Below, in pieces: positions 22,901 through 28,308 of a DNA stretch of 43,230 nucleotides; within the stretch, counting starts at the first letter, position 1; each line of letters opens with the position of its first letter. A program made the position numbers and the translations under genes. The notes beneath the pieces were generated by a model. That model made no database searches. It saw only the letters and a program-made list of their open reading frames with translations, and had not been told where the DNA came from. The stretch is from Euryarchaeota archaeon UBA251 (GTDB taxonomy: Archaea; Thermoplasmatota; Poseidoniia; Poseidoniales; Thalassarchaeaceae): assembly GCA_002497905.1 (NCBI GenBank), contig DAFJ01000039.1:26481-69710 (forward strand), given 5' to 3'.

Positions 22901-24789
22901 CTGGAACAACAAGCATCCTCATCGCAGAGAACGCGACGAATGAAGCAGGCGGGTCCTGTGATATTCTCTTCGGACTCACAGATGGTGTAGATGACGCGGA
23001 TGACATGACCGTTCCGTTCATCGTCAACCCGATCAACGATGCTCCGGTTATCGCTGGACCTGATTTGCAGGCGGAGAAGTACGTCGAGGTAGCTAACGGT
23101 GACAAGCTCACTGCTGGTAATGAGGACAATTGGTACATCGATCTAGTTGAGGACGATACTAATGTCGACAACCTCACGTTCGATATGTCTCGAATGATGT
23201 CTGATATCGACCATCAGCAGGCCGATTACCAGTGGGAAGTTGCTAAGACTGCGAATTGTGATTACGATCATTACTTCGCAATCGATCTTGATCAGGATAC
23301 AGAGGAGATGCTAATCACACTCATCCCTGACGCAACCACCACTGCGCCTAGAGATCAGTGGGACTTCCTGCAGGATGCAGATGGCGATGGTGTCCGTGAC
23401 GGTGGAATTCACCAGATGACTCCGGCTAGCGGCTACTACTGCACTGTTAACCTATACCTGAACGATACTGCTGATGCTCCTAGTTACATCAACTACAGTC
23501 AGGCTGGTTATTCCACCTACGATCAGAGAAGTGACCGCGTTACACTCCACATCAAGGTGGAGAACGTTGTCGAGGCACGTCCGGATTACAAGTTCAACAC
23601 TGATTTCGCATTCGACTATCTCAACGTCGAGGCGGTTATGCCTGGAACACGTGTACCATTCACGGTCGAGGTAACGAATGTCGGGGATGATCCGGCGTTG
23701 TATAACTACCCGCACGACGTTCAGGTTCGGTTCACTGCGAACGACAACCCTGCAATCCAGCATCAGGTCACTCTTGAGTGGGATGATGGCGAGGTTCCAG
23801 GAGTCGGCGAAACCGTTCTAGTCACTGGTTACGTCACGATGAACAGTGGAACCGATATGGTTGCGACCTTCGCTGAGGTCCGAACTATTGATCCGTTCAC
23901 TAATGAGTATGTCACTGACAACTTCCGTCGCCCAGCGTTGGAAGAACTCAAGTGGGAAAATAACAACATGACCTCCCTTGACGAGGACTCGCTAACACTT
24001 CTACCGAAGATGGTAGGACTCAAGGCGGCATCCTCGGTCAGTTCGTTCCTCCCGGGACTACTATCTGTGAGCCTCGTGGGCCTATTCCTTGGCCTGAACC
24101 TCATCTCGGCACGCCGTGAAGAGGACGAGGAAGTTTTCGAGACCATTGCTACAGATGAAGAGGCAGTCAGCCCCGTCATCGCAACGATTCTGCTCGTGGC
24201 AATCACCGTGGTTCTTGCTGGAACGATCTATGTTTGGTCAAGTTCGCTTGCGGATGTGTCTGGAAAGGCTTCCCCTCGTGTAACTGCAATCACTGATGTG
24301 AGTATCGATGATAACGATGAGAACAACTGGGCTTGGAAGATTACCGTGAACGGTGCACAGACCGAACTTGCTACGCAAGCCGTCCGTGTGCAGCTCGAGT
24401 GGGTGGATTCAGCCGGAGAGCAACAGTTCCGTCTGTTTAATCTCACAGACAAGTATGCTCCTGCGGACTCTTGTCTTACAGATTCAACATTGATTGAAAA
24501 TTCGGGTAACTCTGGAGATAGCACTGGTAACTGTGGTGTCTACGGTCGACTACCATCGAACAGTAACTCGATGGTGACGTTCAAGGACAGTATCGATTGC
24601 ACAGGTCCTGACGCTGATTGTAGCACTGGATTCGGTGCTGGCGATATCATCTACATCCTGATGAAGGACCCCGTCACGGGTGACATGCTCGATTCGATGC
24701 TAATCACGGTGCAGTATGTGCCTGGTGGTCAGTCGGCAACGCCTCTGATGTCATACACTGGAACGACCAGCCCAGCGCGACTCTCCTGA
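10921..24789 (+). CDS. Giant (4,622-aa) modular surface protein ending in a type IV pilin-like segment
   Basis: A signal peptide (residues 1-30) opens the protein. The visible parts, in order, are: an N-terminal beta domain (about 60-330); a Tyr-rich DNRLRE-like beta-sandwich (330-555); two Ig-like units beginning S-P-P-x-A-D and F-P-P-V-I-D (about 556-650 and 940-1070); long parallel beta-helix-like regions (about 1320-3190); a cupredoxin (3193-3283); a DOMON/CBM9-like module (3527-3723); cadherin-like repeats (3795-4200) with a calcium-loop motif D-A-D-G-D-G-V-R-D (4152-4160); and a CARDB-like domain (4220-4350). A membrane helix (4376-4396) and an 18-residue charged loop lead to a pilin-type helix starting A-V-S-P-V-I-A (4415) and a 183-residue C-terminal domain. 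Function is unknown; adhesion or cell-envelope structure is likely. The reading frame is unbroken, and C-ending codons are common as in the upstream surface gene. Confidence 0.9.
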   Translation: MMTKKNVTTSIGWLVLTLLMLGMSWSAAVAPATDVASGAEEVDTVDESEDLLALPENDVTVGLEEFDPAKELLGSRTENSKTYIGEDGERLAVVGAGAMHYLEDGSWEEIDLNIDSTATGWEVTKNSFETQFSSSLQDGVTVQFDQNIDPIRFGLNPMPAWFLGEGFSPMPYIEEPATEGVSVGANVIRYPVNINAEIDYVVTSEGVKQNLNIRDMPFAPDGFEGYFGLQETMIIPSGHALFIGDSMIEDGGKLTTTNTSIDIRNIETGELLVVIDRPLIYDQSNVDGDSPDGHLGLYVLRSFGEVIEIATVVDSDWLLSEERVYPVQIDPTISQGTQRSGYAYYYRTTGWWSSTYERAYSTNSLFSVGTCRGYRSVQSCTTSSAYSFYYRYAWYRFDFNNAVPTGATVQDADFYVHMGRYRSGSAQMVMSVLKSGSSQSSNHIDPSSYLFSSGYRLNQMIRNSAASSSTTTLNDPGYYWSGMQSRTLDFNTNGESDIQDAIDGNAAGSNGHVIGLGLRNGNSNEPFWYMCGTSTYSYCNSASELPKITISYTGGSDTSPPQADFAPYTGLTSYREDARTFYIGLTDSSGVDTTSSQGPRLHYRVNNGSYTAVTATSIGTCLAGQKCNFKAQIPAVSLGDYVQYFWAYRDLSTTGPNNGPNTGTTPSGGTGTPASITPPSTPYNYFVQDVEDAPHDQRKSQIAVNEQSNYFYYQARNFFTYQVTMWENNREYMIELDTSNCGTGSSSCFKTSGLQWNAKYMGSRYTTYTTSTSVTAKVASVPGLTFAADDGPGMNLMYYWDTTTSSLGVLGLGTQTGIDELVSGGLTQTTLASGNTDDGYVRVTIPTDYTGYFGDLPLNGSSSGSSTPGNNYWSSTSRNMACVGSNGYFYLVRGNPAYCTTWFSTSYKFNGFNVGVTDTRFNAAGGPNIVSKASNIRPTPDTFPPVIDHAGLMDSYTEDGRTIKFLLSDAGDPPTGMNITAGQDSNGDLYRPFIRYQVMDSVNGSTTWSSETVVAMTPSGGFSSCEMAECDWSAVIPGTTRGNSVQYTIHARDNNGNMVNTSAFSYDLVTPTKVMTIEWHNQNCGFGSQYQCSWQVKLYDVSNEIEFLYDTSSQMYYDYEKVGYQSPNGAVGDDILGRGSGYQSGYTPSRWTDNYRIATDGNNHGYEAFQVGMTELFNYDLEMEGSSNGRPYTYYCTRYWSSYRNQCSTVIDLPAGFDFEYFGTTYSGNSSHKIHAIRHGAMQFSTSSSSNSAQMMYYGWGTTMPAMPSTGSYVRNVDLAPWWGYYASYYCYGGSSNQDCSIRSKVIPFDGAGSDVSADINQDTIWDLEMSPIRVNPANGDYVTVNADLTIESGVEIQIAEGKGILFNGACNKLWVNGTEDLPVNFTDLGTTSAKALGLAFTNGCTATTGTHTTDDRHQFTFANFENMTVAISAGSAHGNAPRYNGNVGDFSMENMTFTNVGKAISHGSGQGTSFTMTGFSISQAADACMDLPEDSIVELRWGTMDECNTNWNDWGGAIVNYPGSSGGSLTMENVTITDARSNGISVDFDDLWLSNVSITIPDLTSDAGRPGTNWNPDGAVYHDPTSTSGSSFYAYNLDLEGYYRAVYTQATDSITMDDIVGTGMEGFISVIPAGSNTVMGPTGDDAIFNDIDVTGTSNSQSQLYLERTRPTSIDNVAFTTTGTAPGLHFVGSSPDSGKVFVNNYDGAHIGVYGCGWNIEAKVVAIDTDNTGVVSNCGSSSSSNMVTISEGDLDYSGSTHGAAFAQNTILTIAVSNIDSDFVNVGQSHTGGSVRLIDVTYGSDDCVTAANGYEGQSTCPTYVSHPGGELFVGETATVGVYRTINGANTYVADHAVTTTVVTKSGTCPDVTASGSCTVNEVAVVGTVRTAGGANNGLAEAWLITDRLEYSSSGTVVSDTYTDHSFSIGGGAGQNLTTPADVWYTSNYNDQNHDLPLEVGDRADFMLEAYPQDWNGATKDCNFLNVDDGSGSGNTSSYMLSGESYALYTLQIITLSTNLVLDNCNLHLNGTKFSVNSSATNSPTITLRNGAKLLLTGGVASGGVDGYIRATSSLYGWTMNIENGELNMDHSFIRDMKQDSATKSGLLIGEGATVRMENGSYALGSYASNADMATIKVNGGTLIVDDARISNNQNTGVGLHIENSASTDLDDITVENAGTGIMVKSAAPSIDDFTLANNDVGMENYGGMSLPTIYRSPLLQGQSGWVTHEIDITRFANDDDVVQMAFNSVFAGGNAHYYAYSTSYYYMVYDRLRIYVDDGTGSDLDNDGTDEDLITYGHPMTLNTDSDATYGEPPHWDCNAYGYKYNPGGSYQYAYYYYMLNYGPSQLASNGSWSGSNAGSPLNFGFRMEAADGLTQATNYYPYHFWGGYWPSFYPNSPDSSRGMWGSYGSCMDYAYRYGTPNPAGWRIEFPPVSTPASNYESVTLKIDVFHNRNNYFEDRFDFLYRGGVDHTQMGQWAREFGVAQINNGQITGSDTGILVSGGRAAGSISDVTITAPTNEGILIDGSNAMFFDDINVTQGAYGVRLTTSGAGSTSMTNMELYDQSQSGMVLAGSTGLTFGGEVVQSATSGINVLSSSSVDWAFDGLMVRDSTVGMNHAGTGDVRMLDSTFQDNTDDMTIGAGTVTYVEGTIADQSSTQTVMVNGAGEFSRNRLYDVGLLADSTAAPGVHLKLLDADNRLVATATTDSVGVAEDMEFTAYTVDFSGHQAKNLAGMTLAGVYVNEYTSTSRDFRYIMESVTLADVPTNADTINMVDSVDIHVCYRYTSSSYNNLRSCSNVGYGGSATVGSLTQYDAYYGMKEDDGNDKVILMDHAYNYLDSANEAFFNNSIIFVTGGYNGVADIRIEYPYTRTINMDNTTIISVGANNGDRGHAFRLGYSGTSNYAGFNINNTDMIGIATMASGRGYYGAPAEFIVTNSTFSHYRVPPAGSSVEYNDVCVSTAGIADARIEDNTFYDCQAGVMIPYNYYAYSTYYSGTGTDDMIVEGNTFVDTTSLGFWAYLNTKADDILIKDNTYTGSTIPTYGVYIQDATTNSIDIFDNDILAENPIYSRSGKQWDIDGNTIRGVSSASNAGIYLQSGHGTITDNELIDADGGISVYGVRGSNDVDIRDNTISFTSGRTPTSAVGISVDNCGTTSTINMSGNDVSTISNALVTDGCTVVDEGSSFTSLGGAAARVHTVEIRASVFSPQNITVSVGDTVRWHAVQYNSDPNNYQHSTTENTTGSPVWDSGLMNNGSYFAHTFTSTGVYEYHCSAHPNMYGTVTVTTSSGPSLASIGVNVAGSDDWLSFSNTSISGFGTGIQMEGGELYLGGTPQARSGSGVLIVADGYGVDAEDVDISVDGATIDVDDTNGIAVSSVSSSGLHDLDIADLSTSGDIGLLTDKHKDFRWNGGTSTSDTTLKTINTASGSIENMTWSGTSVQINAGAFSTVTSVGNGVLDSAKLVVSSSAIVHEANLLNLDVTHMGQAASDVALTIRSTEDYNTLTGGTVPLVAHSRAEYVSPSWRTRAGSVIQTDGDLADWFGDYTAESNIADDMMPGSVAKNLTSGGEMRITWDATNVYIGIVGVTFTASDGMIYLDTVPGGSSTGDNWYVTHNLPFQADFMLFAEDATSWGIKRVTPTGNWVDVTSSCNGISSFVGFGYPGVTSTFNLNSEFAIPWSCIGSPTDDVRWLTVVQNENTGHVLAAFPPQVWDQANATAQNFYDFGGFDLTGTDLADGTLDDFLLIFRTYAGTTTPTPARPYDIIVKVRDAQNDYWDWGERNNVMMSTNQNVEIDILRAKPVIQNLIDVTVDEDTGMTSLSMTELATDFQTQDVNLSWEIVDSAANTHTYITPYSYGLNGQSLEVSTLADQFGGHRLKATVTDADGLNATQTFFWNVTNVNDKPIICNSLNDYNSNDCGLVLTDDGQGGINIRDEAAIDGANGFTVPKSLGSVFNQSGSFVIDMANENTQSDNNPYAVPQIYNWTATADGCIPFDISMAGTTSILIAENATNEAGGSCDILFGLTDGVDDADDMTVPFIVNPINDAPVIAGPDLQAEKYVEVANGDKLTAGNEDNWYIDLVEDDTNVDNLTFDMSRMMSDIDHQQADYQWEVAKTANCDYDHYFAIDLDQDTEEMLITLIPDATTTAPRDQWDFLQDADGDGVRDGGIHQMTPASGYYCTVNLYLNDTADAPSYINYSQAGYSTYDQRSDRVTLHIKVENVVEARPDYKFNTDFAFDYLNVEAVMPGTRVPFTVEVTNVGDDPALYNYPHDVQVRFTANDNPAIQHQVTLEWDDGEVPGVGETVLVTGYVTMNSGTDMVATFAEVRTIDPFTNEYVTDNFRRPALEELKWENNNMTSLDEDSLTLLPKMVGLKAASSVSSFLPGLLSVSLVGLFLGLNLISARREEDEEVFETIATDEEAVSPVIATILLVAITVVLAGTIYVWSSSLADVSGKASPRVTAITDVSIDDNDENNWAWKITVNGAQTELATQAVRVQLEWVDSAGEQQFRLFNLTDKYAPADSCLTDSTLIENSGNSGDSTGNCGVYGRLPSNSNSMVTFKDSIDCTGPDADCSTGFGAGDIIYILMKDPVTGDMLDSMLITVQYVPGGQSATPLMSYTGTTSPARLS
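14870..20490 (+). other. Parallel beta-helix-like region of the giant protein
   Basis: Residues about 1320-3190 show many short strands separated by Asn/Asp/Gly turns, with recurring patterns such as N-N-T-F, I-R-D-N-T-I-S and M-E-N-V-T-I-T-D. These resemble right-handed beta-helix (pectate lyase-like) coils that in other surface proteins form long stalks or bind polysaccharides. Non-helix inserts rich in Tyr occur near residues 2215-2480, including D-L-D-N-D-G-T-D-E-D, a possible calcium loop. I identify no catalytic residues. Confidence 0.6.
20497..20772 (+). other. Cupredoxin (type 1 copper) domain inside the giant protein
   Basis: Residues 3193 to about 3283 follow the plastocyanin/halocyanin pattern. 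An opening strand reads F-S-P-Q-N-I-T-V-S-V-G-D-T-V-R-W. The first histidine ligand is H3232 (Y-Q-H-S-T), followed by the loop E-Y-H-C-S-A-H-P-N-M-Y-G with C3269, H3272 and M3275. All four expected copper ligands (His, Cys, His, Met) are present, so the domain probably binds copper. In free-standing proteins this fold carries electrons; here it is flanked by beta-helix-like sequence on the extracellular side. Confidence 0.82.
21499..22089 (+). other. DOMON/CBM9-like module inside the giant protein
   Basis: Residues 3527 to about 3723 start with T-D-G-D-L-A-D-W and contain I-T-W-D-A-T-N-V-Y-I-G, I-Y-L-D-T-V-P-G-G-S, H-N-L-P-F-Q-A-D and I-P-W-S-C-I-G-S-P-T-D-D-V. They align well by eye with the N-terminal module of the GH57 protein at 36144-40763 (D-G-D-L-S-D-W, V-L-P-F-A-A-D, V-P-W-S-A-I-G-D-P-T). 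Related modules bind carbohydrates or heme; carbohydrate binding is the simpler inference given the GH57 copy. Confidence 0.7.
24163..24786 (+). other. Archaeal type IV pilin-like segment at the C-terminus of the giant protein
   Basis: Residues 4415-4439 begin A-V-S-P-V-I-A-T-I-L-L-V-A-I-T-V-V-L-A-G and match the conserved N-terminal segment of archaeal pilins (Pilin_N/DUF1628 type), which normally sits within the first 20 or so residues of a small protein. It is preceded by D-E-E and a charged 18-residue loop, and followed by 183 residues with four cysteines, about the size of a pilin head. A separate membrane helix at 4376-4396 would place the loop in the cytoplasm, where prepilin peptidase acts, and the C-terminal domain outside. 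The residue before the putative cut is Glu rather than the more usual basic residue. Confidence 0.8.
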
Positions 24790-24804
24790 GTTTCGCGGCC
24801 GGAA

Positions 24805-24843
24805 CTCCGGATCGGGGGCTTTGGCCCCCGGTCCAATCCGGAG
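24805..24843 (+). terminator. Strong compound hairpin after the giant gene
   Basis: The outer arms CTCCGGAT (24805-24812) and ATCCGGAG (24836-24843) pair perfectly. They enclose the inner arms CGGGGGC (24813-24819) and GCCCCCG (24824-24830) around a TTTG loop, with a one-sided 5-base bulge (GTCCA). The structure begins 15 bases after the stop codon. It lacks a T-tract, so it may be an mRNA 3' end stabiliser, processing site or factor-dependent terminator rather than a classic intrinsic one. Confidence 0.6.
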
Positions 24844-24881
24844 GCGATGGGACTAAGTCAGCGTTAGCGAAGCGTACAGCC

Positions 24882-25559
24882 ATGTCAGTAGTCAAGGCGG
24901 TCGCCTTCGATTGCGATGGTGTTCTTGCTGACGCAGGTTCATCTTGGGCCGTTATCCACAGTCATTTTGGTACAGGGGATCCCTCCCTCCTTCAGGCGTT
25001 CCTGAACAAGGAGTTGACCGATGTGGAGTTCATGCGAGAAGATATTCGCCTCTGGAAAGACGTCCAACCACGTATCCATCGTGATGAGTTGTTCCGTTGC
25101 TACAGCGGTATTCGACTTATGGATGGTGCACGTGAAGTAGTATCGGAACTCAAAGAGAGAGGTATCCATGTGGTGATTATTTCTGCAGGTGTCGATCTCT
25201 TCGTTTCGACGATTGCTAGAATGTTAAAGGTCGATGATTGGGCGGCGAACGGTTTCGAATATGACGGCGAAGGATATCTTCTCGATGAAGGGATTTGCCG
25301 CGTATCGGCGTGGAACAAGGGTGAAATGGTATCGAAACTCCATCGTATCCTTGGTATTCATCCATCTGAGATTGTGAGTGTCGGTGACAATAGTATGGAT
25401 CTTTCCATGCAGATTGAAGGGTCGCGTTTTATCGGTTTCAATCCCGCCAGAGACGAGGCACATGCTGCATTCGAACATGCAGGAGTACCTGTAGTTCTAG
25501 GTACGGATCTTCGTGCTATCTGGCCTAATTTATTCCCAGGGGAAACTCTTGGCGCGTAG
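24882..25559 (+). CDS. HAD-superfamily phosphatase, phosphoserine phosphatase-like
   Basis: This 225-residue protein has all four HAD motifs: D10-x-D12-G-V-L (nucleophile and general acid), Ser101 in V-I-I-S-A-G, Lys146, and G-D169-N-S-M-D173. A helical cap lies between motifs I and II (about residues 17-75), as in the HAD-IB or SerB type. Family members remove phosphate from small molecules such as phosphoserine or sugar phosphates; the substrate here cannot be read from sequence. The gene lies just upstream of the binding protein gene, with 26 bases between its stop and the next start, so it is probably the first gene of the glucan uptake operon. No TATA box is evident in the 92 bases upstream. 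Confidence 0.85.
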   Translation: MSVVKAVAFDCDGVLADAGSSWAVIHSHFGTGDPSLLQAFLNKELTDVEFMREDIRLWKDVQPRIHRDELFRCYSGIRLMDGAREVVSELKERGIHVVIISAGVDLFVSTIARMLKVDDWAANGFEYDGEGYLLDEGICRVSAWNKGEMVSKLHRILGIHPSEIVSVGDNSMDLSMQIEGSRFIGFNPARDEAHAAFEHAGVPVVLGTDLRAIWPNLFPGETLGA

Positions 25560-25585
25560 AGGTGGTATGTTTGCTAAGGAACGCC

Positions 25586-26839
25586 ATGCCGTTCATCCTT
25601 GTTTTCCTCCTTCTACTACCTGGATGTGTGAGTCCTGACAGTTCAATTGAGGAAAATGATACTGGAACCGTATCACTAGTCGTATGGCACTCCTTTGCTA
25701 CAGAGAGTAAAGAGCTGGCCACGTTCGAGTCACAAATCGCCCGCTTCATGGCCTCTAACCCGGGAGTGGAGGTAGAAACATCGGCTATTCCGTTCAGTGA
25801 AGCAGCGCGACAATTCATGATTGCAGCTCAAGGGGGAGAGGCACCTGATGTGGTCCGTCTTTCTTCGGATCAACTTGGAGAGATTGGCGAAGTGCGTGTT
25901 GGAGGGCAATCTCTGCTAGAGGATTTGAAGCCTCATCTTACACCTATTGAACGTTCGAAGTTCGATGCAAGAGCGCTTAATGCGATGAAATATGAGGGGG
26001 ATCTTCTCGGTATCCCTGCAAGCCAAGACTGTCTAAGTTTGATTTTCAATCCACTTCTTTTTGATGCGGCAGGAGTTGATTATCCATCGGAGAATTGGAC
26101 GCTAAACGATATGGTTTCAGCAGCATCTCAATTGACTCAAGGGGATGTGCATGGCCTCGCAATGCCTGTAAAGAACGCTTACTGGTGGTTTGGTTTCCAA
26201 GCAGGATATGGTGGTTCCTTATTCGATGAGAATGGGACTCCAACTCTGGATTCTAATGGTTCGGCAGAAGCCATGGATTGGATGATCGATCTTGAGATGA
26301 CTCATGGAGTAGTCCAAACAGGGACTCAATCTGAATCGATGAAGACGCAATTCCTCAGTTCCAAGGCGGCCATGGTTGTCGATGGCCCTTGGAACTGGGC
26401 CACATATGAGGCGGGTCGGATTCCATTGCAGCAGTCTATACTGCCAATTGTGGATTCTACGGGGGAGCGTGTTTCTCCTCTCGTTACATACAAAGGTTGG
26501 TCGGTTTCGAAGCAATCATCCCAGAAGGAGTGGTCAGTTCGCCTTGCGCTACATCTTTCATCGAGCGAATCACAACGTGAATTCGCCTTAGAGACCTACA
26601 CGATGCCCACTCATGTCGACGTATACGTTGATTCGGAGGTGGCTCAGAACCCAGTCATATCTGGATTTCTTGAGCAGTTAATGGTAGGATTTCCGGCCCC
26701 TACAACAGAGGCGATGTCAATGGTCTATGACCCACTAGGTACCGCCTTTGAGAACGTCTACTCTGGTGAATTGGATGCTACTACGGCGTTGGCAGCAGCT
26801 GATGCAGCCTTGGAATCGGATTTGGAGGGGGGCGGATGA
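25586..26839 (+). CDS. Maltodextrin-type ABC solute-binding lipoprotein (MalE-like)
   Basis: The 417-residue protein has a short signal sequence ending in the lipobox L-L-P-G-C (Cys14), so it is probably lipid-anchored. The mature part is a family 1 solute-binding protein. It opens with L-V-V-W-H-S-F, then has A-P-D-V-V-R-L-S-S-D-Q, the Trp-rich Y-W-W-F-G-F-Q-A-G-Y-G-G region and A-A-M-V-V-D-G-P-W-N-W. Such proteins capture oligosaccharides for the importer. The ATG at 25586 is chosen over the GTG at 25562, because AGGA lies six bases upstream and it gives a normal-sized signal peptide. The stop overlaps the next gene by ATGA. Maltodextrin specificity is inferred from the neighbouring glucan enzymes. 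Confidence 0.88.
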   Translation: MPFILVFLLLLPGCVSPDSSIEENDTGTVSLVVWHSFATESKELATFESQIARFMASNPGVEVETSAIPFSEAARQFMIAAQGGEAPDVVRLSSDQLGEIGEVRVGGQSLLEDLKPHLTPIERSKFDARALNAMKYEGDLLGIPASQDCLSLIFNPLLFDAAGVDYPSENWTLNDMVSAASQLTQGDVHGLAMPVKNAYWWFGFQAGYGGSLFDENGTPTLDSNGSAEAMDWMIDLEMTHGVVQTGTQSESMKTQFLSSKAAMVVDGPWNWATYEAGRIPLQQSILPIVDSTGERVSPLVTYKGWSVSKQSSQKEWSVRLALHLSSSESQREFALETYTMPTHVDVYVDSEVAQNPVISGFLEQLMVGFPAPTTEAMSMVYDPLGTAFENVYSGELDATTALAAADAALESDLEGGG

Positions 26840-28308
26840 AACGTTTTCTTATCCTTCTTCTTTTTCCGATTCTTCTCGGTAATGTTTCTGCTGGTTCTGT
26901 AAATCAGATTGAGTTAGACGGATCTGTAGGCTATCGTCAAGTAGGCATCGAGATGGTACTTTCTGAACCGGCCACTAACGGAACCTACTATGAGATTCGG
27001 ATGAATGATTCTGAGTTTTCTAGAACGGAGGATTCTCTACTTCATTCAGTAATTATTGTAGGTGAAACAGCGGGTTTGATGCAACCTGAAATGGGTGATT
27101 GGTATGATGATTGCCATTATGTTCTAGGTGACGACATCTTTGTTCCTATTCACCGTAAATCAGATGGTACTGGTGTTGTACCAAATGGTACAGTATCGAT
27201 TGGCTGTACTCTTACTGGCATTCCTTCCGGACAGGAATATTACTTCGCTGTGCTGACAATCCATTCCAATGGTACTGAGGTGATTTCGCCTGTAATATTG
27301 AGTAGTTCAACGACTGAGGATACGTTGGTCGCCCCTCTCAAGACATCCCCGTATCTCTTTGCTATTGGTTCGATTTCGTTGAGCCTCATTGCACTTCTTT
27401 ACGGTCTTCGCTGGTTGGATTATAGGGATGGACGTACCACATCTAAAGGGGCTCACTTCTACATCGCACCTGCTTTGCTTTCGCTCGCAGTGTTGACCTT
27501 CTATCCTGTAATCTACGGCATATGGCTCGCTCTAACTGACGCGGATCAATCCCGTTTGGGCGAGCATGTCTTCGTTGGTCTTGAGAACTTCTTCACAGTA
27601 TTCTCCACTTCTGGATTTCTTCGTGTGACTGGCTTCACTCTACTGTGGACTGTGGTCAATGTTGTATCTCACATTAGTTTTGGACTCCTTCTTGCCCTCG
27701 CACTCAACAAGAGTGGTTTGCGTGGGAAGACTGCGTATCGTACGATACTCCTTCTTCCATGGGCAATTCCATCGTACATTACGGTCCTCGTATGGAGGGG
27801 TATGTTCGAACCGGCTGGGGCGATAAACGACCTTCTTGGAACGGATCTGAATCTCCTTGCGGATGCTAACGGCGCCCGCTTTGCTGTGATTCTAGTCAAT
27901 ATCTGGCTAGGGATTCCATTCATGATGATGTCTATCTCAGGTGCTCTTCAAGCTCTACCAAAGGAGATGTATGAGGCTGCAGAGGTCGATGGAATTGGAA
28001 CTCTTGGCCAGTTTAGGCACCTTACTCTGCCGAATCTGAGAAGTGCCCTTGTCCCCTTGTCTTTGCTCGGATTCATCTGGACGTTCAATATGTTCAATGT
28101 CATTTACCTCATGACTGACGGCGGCCCGAATCTGGATTTTGATGGCCCAGGTTCGACGGACATCCTAATCACATATGTGTACGATGTTGCTTTCCGTGAT
28201 GGTGCATATGGCGTTGCTGCTGCTTGGTCAGTGGTGATATTCGTCATGCTTGTCGTCTTTTCTTGGACGTACATGAAGCGGACAAATGCTACGGAGGCAG
28301 TCACATGA
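26836..28308 (+). CDS. Sugar ABC transporter permease (MalF-like) with N-terminal extracellular domain
   Basis: The 490-residue protein starts with a signal peptide (residues 1-20) and a roughly 150-residue beta-rich extracytoplasmic domain with N-x-S/T sites. A helix follows (about 175-195), then the six-helix permease core. The cytoplasmic coupling motif E-M-Y-E-A-A-E-V-D-G (377-386) and the downstream L-P-N-L-R-S-A match the EAA loop of family 1 sugar permeases. Standard MalF-like archaeal permeases are about 290-300 residues, so the N-terminal domain is an addition. It may help dock the binding protein, by analogy with the E. coli MalF P2 loop, which is inference. The start overlaps the malE-like stop (ATGA) and has a strong GGAGGGG upstream. 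The protein pairs with the downstream MalG-like permease. Confidence 0.88.
   Translation: MKRFLILLLFPILLGNVSAGSVNQIELDGSVGYRQVGIEMVLSEPATNGTYYEIRMNDSEFSRTEDSLLHSVIIVGETAGLMQPEMGDWYDDCHYVLGDDIFVPIHRKSDGTGVVPNGTVSIGCTLTGIPSGQEYYFAVLTIHSNGTEVISPVILSSSTTEDTLVAPLKTSPYLFAIGSISLSLIALLYGLRWLDYRDGRTTSKGAHFYIAPALLSLAVLTFYPVIYGIWLALTDADQSRLGEHVFVGLENFFTVFSTSGFLRVTGFTLLWTVVNVVSHISFGLLLALALNKSGLRGKTAYRTILLLPWAIPSYITVLVWRGMFEPAGAINDLLGTDLNLLADANGARFAVILVNIWLGIPFMMMSISGALQALPKEMYEAAEVDGIGTLGQFRHLTLPNLRSALVPLSLLGFIWTFNMFNVIYLMTDGGPNLDFDGPGSTDILITYVYDVAFRDGAYGVAAAWSVVIFVMLVVFSWTYMKRTNATEAVT

Noticed and set aside
25562..25585. GTG start for the binding lipoprotein at 25562
   Set aside because: It would put eight residues including an Arg before the signal sequence and lacks a ribosome binding site at useful spacing; the ATG at 25586 has both a better site and a normal lipoprotein signal.
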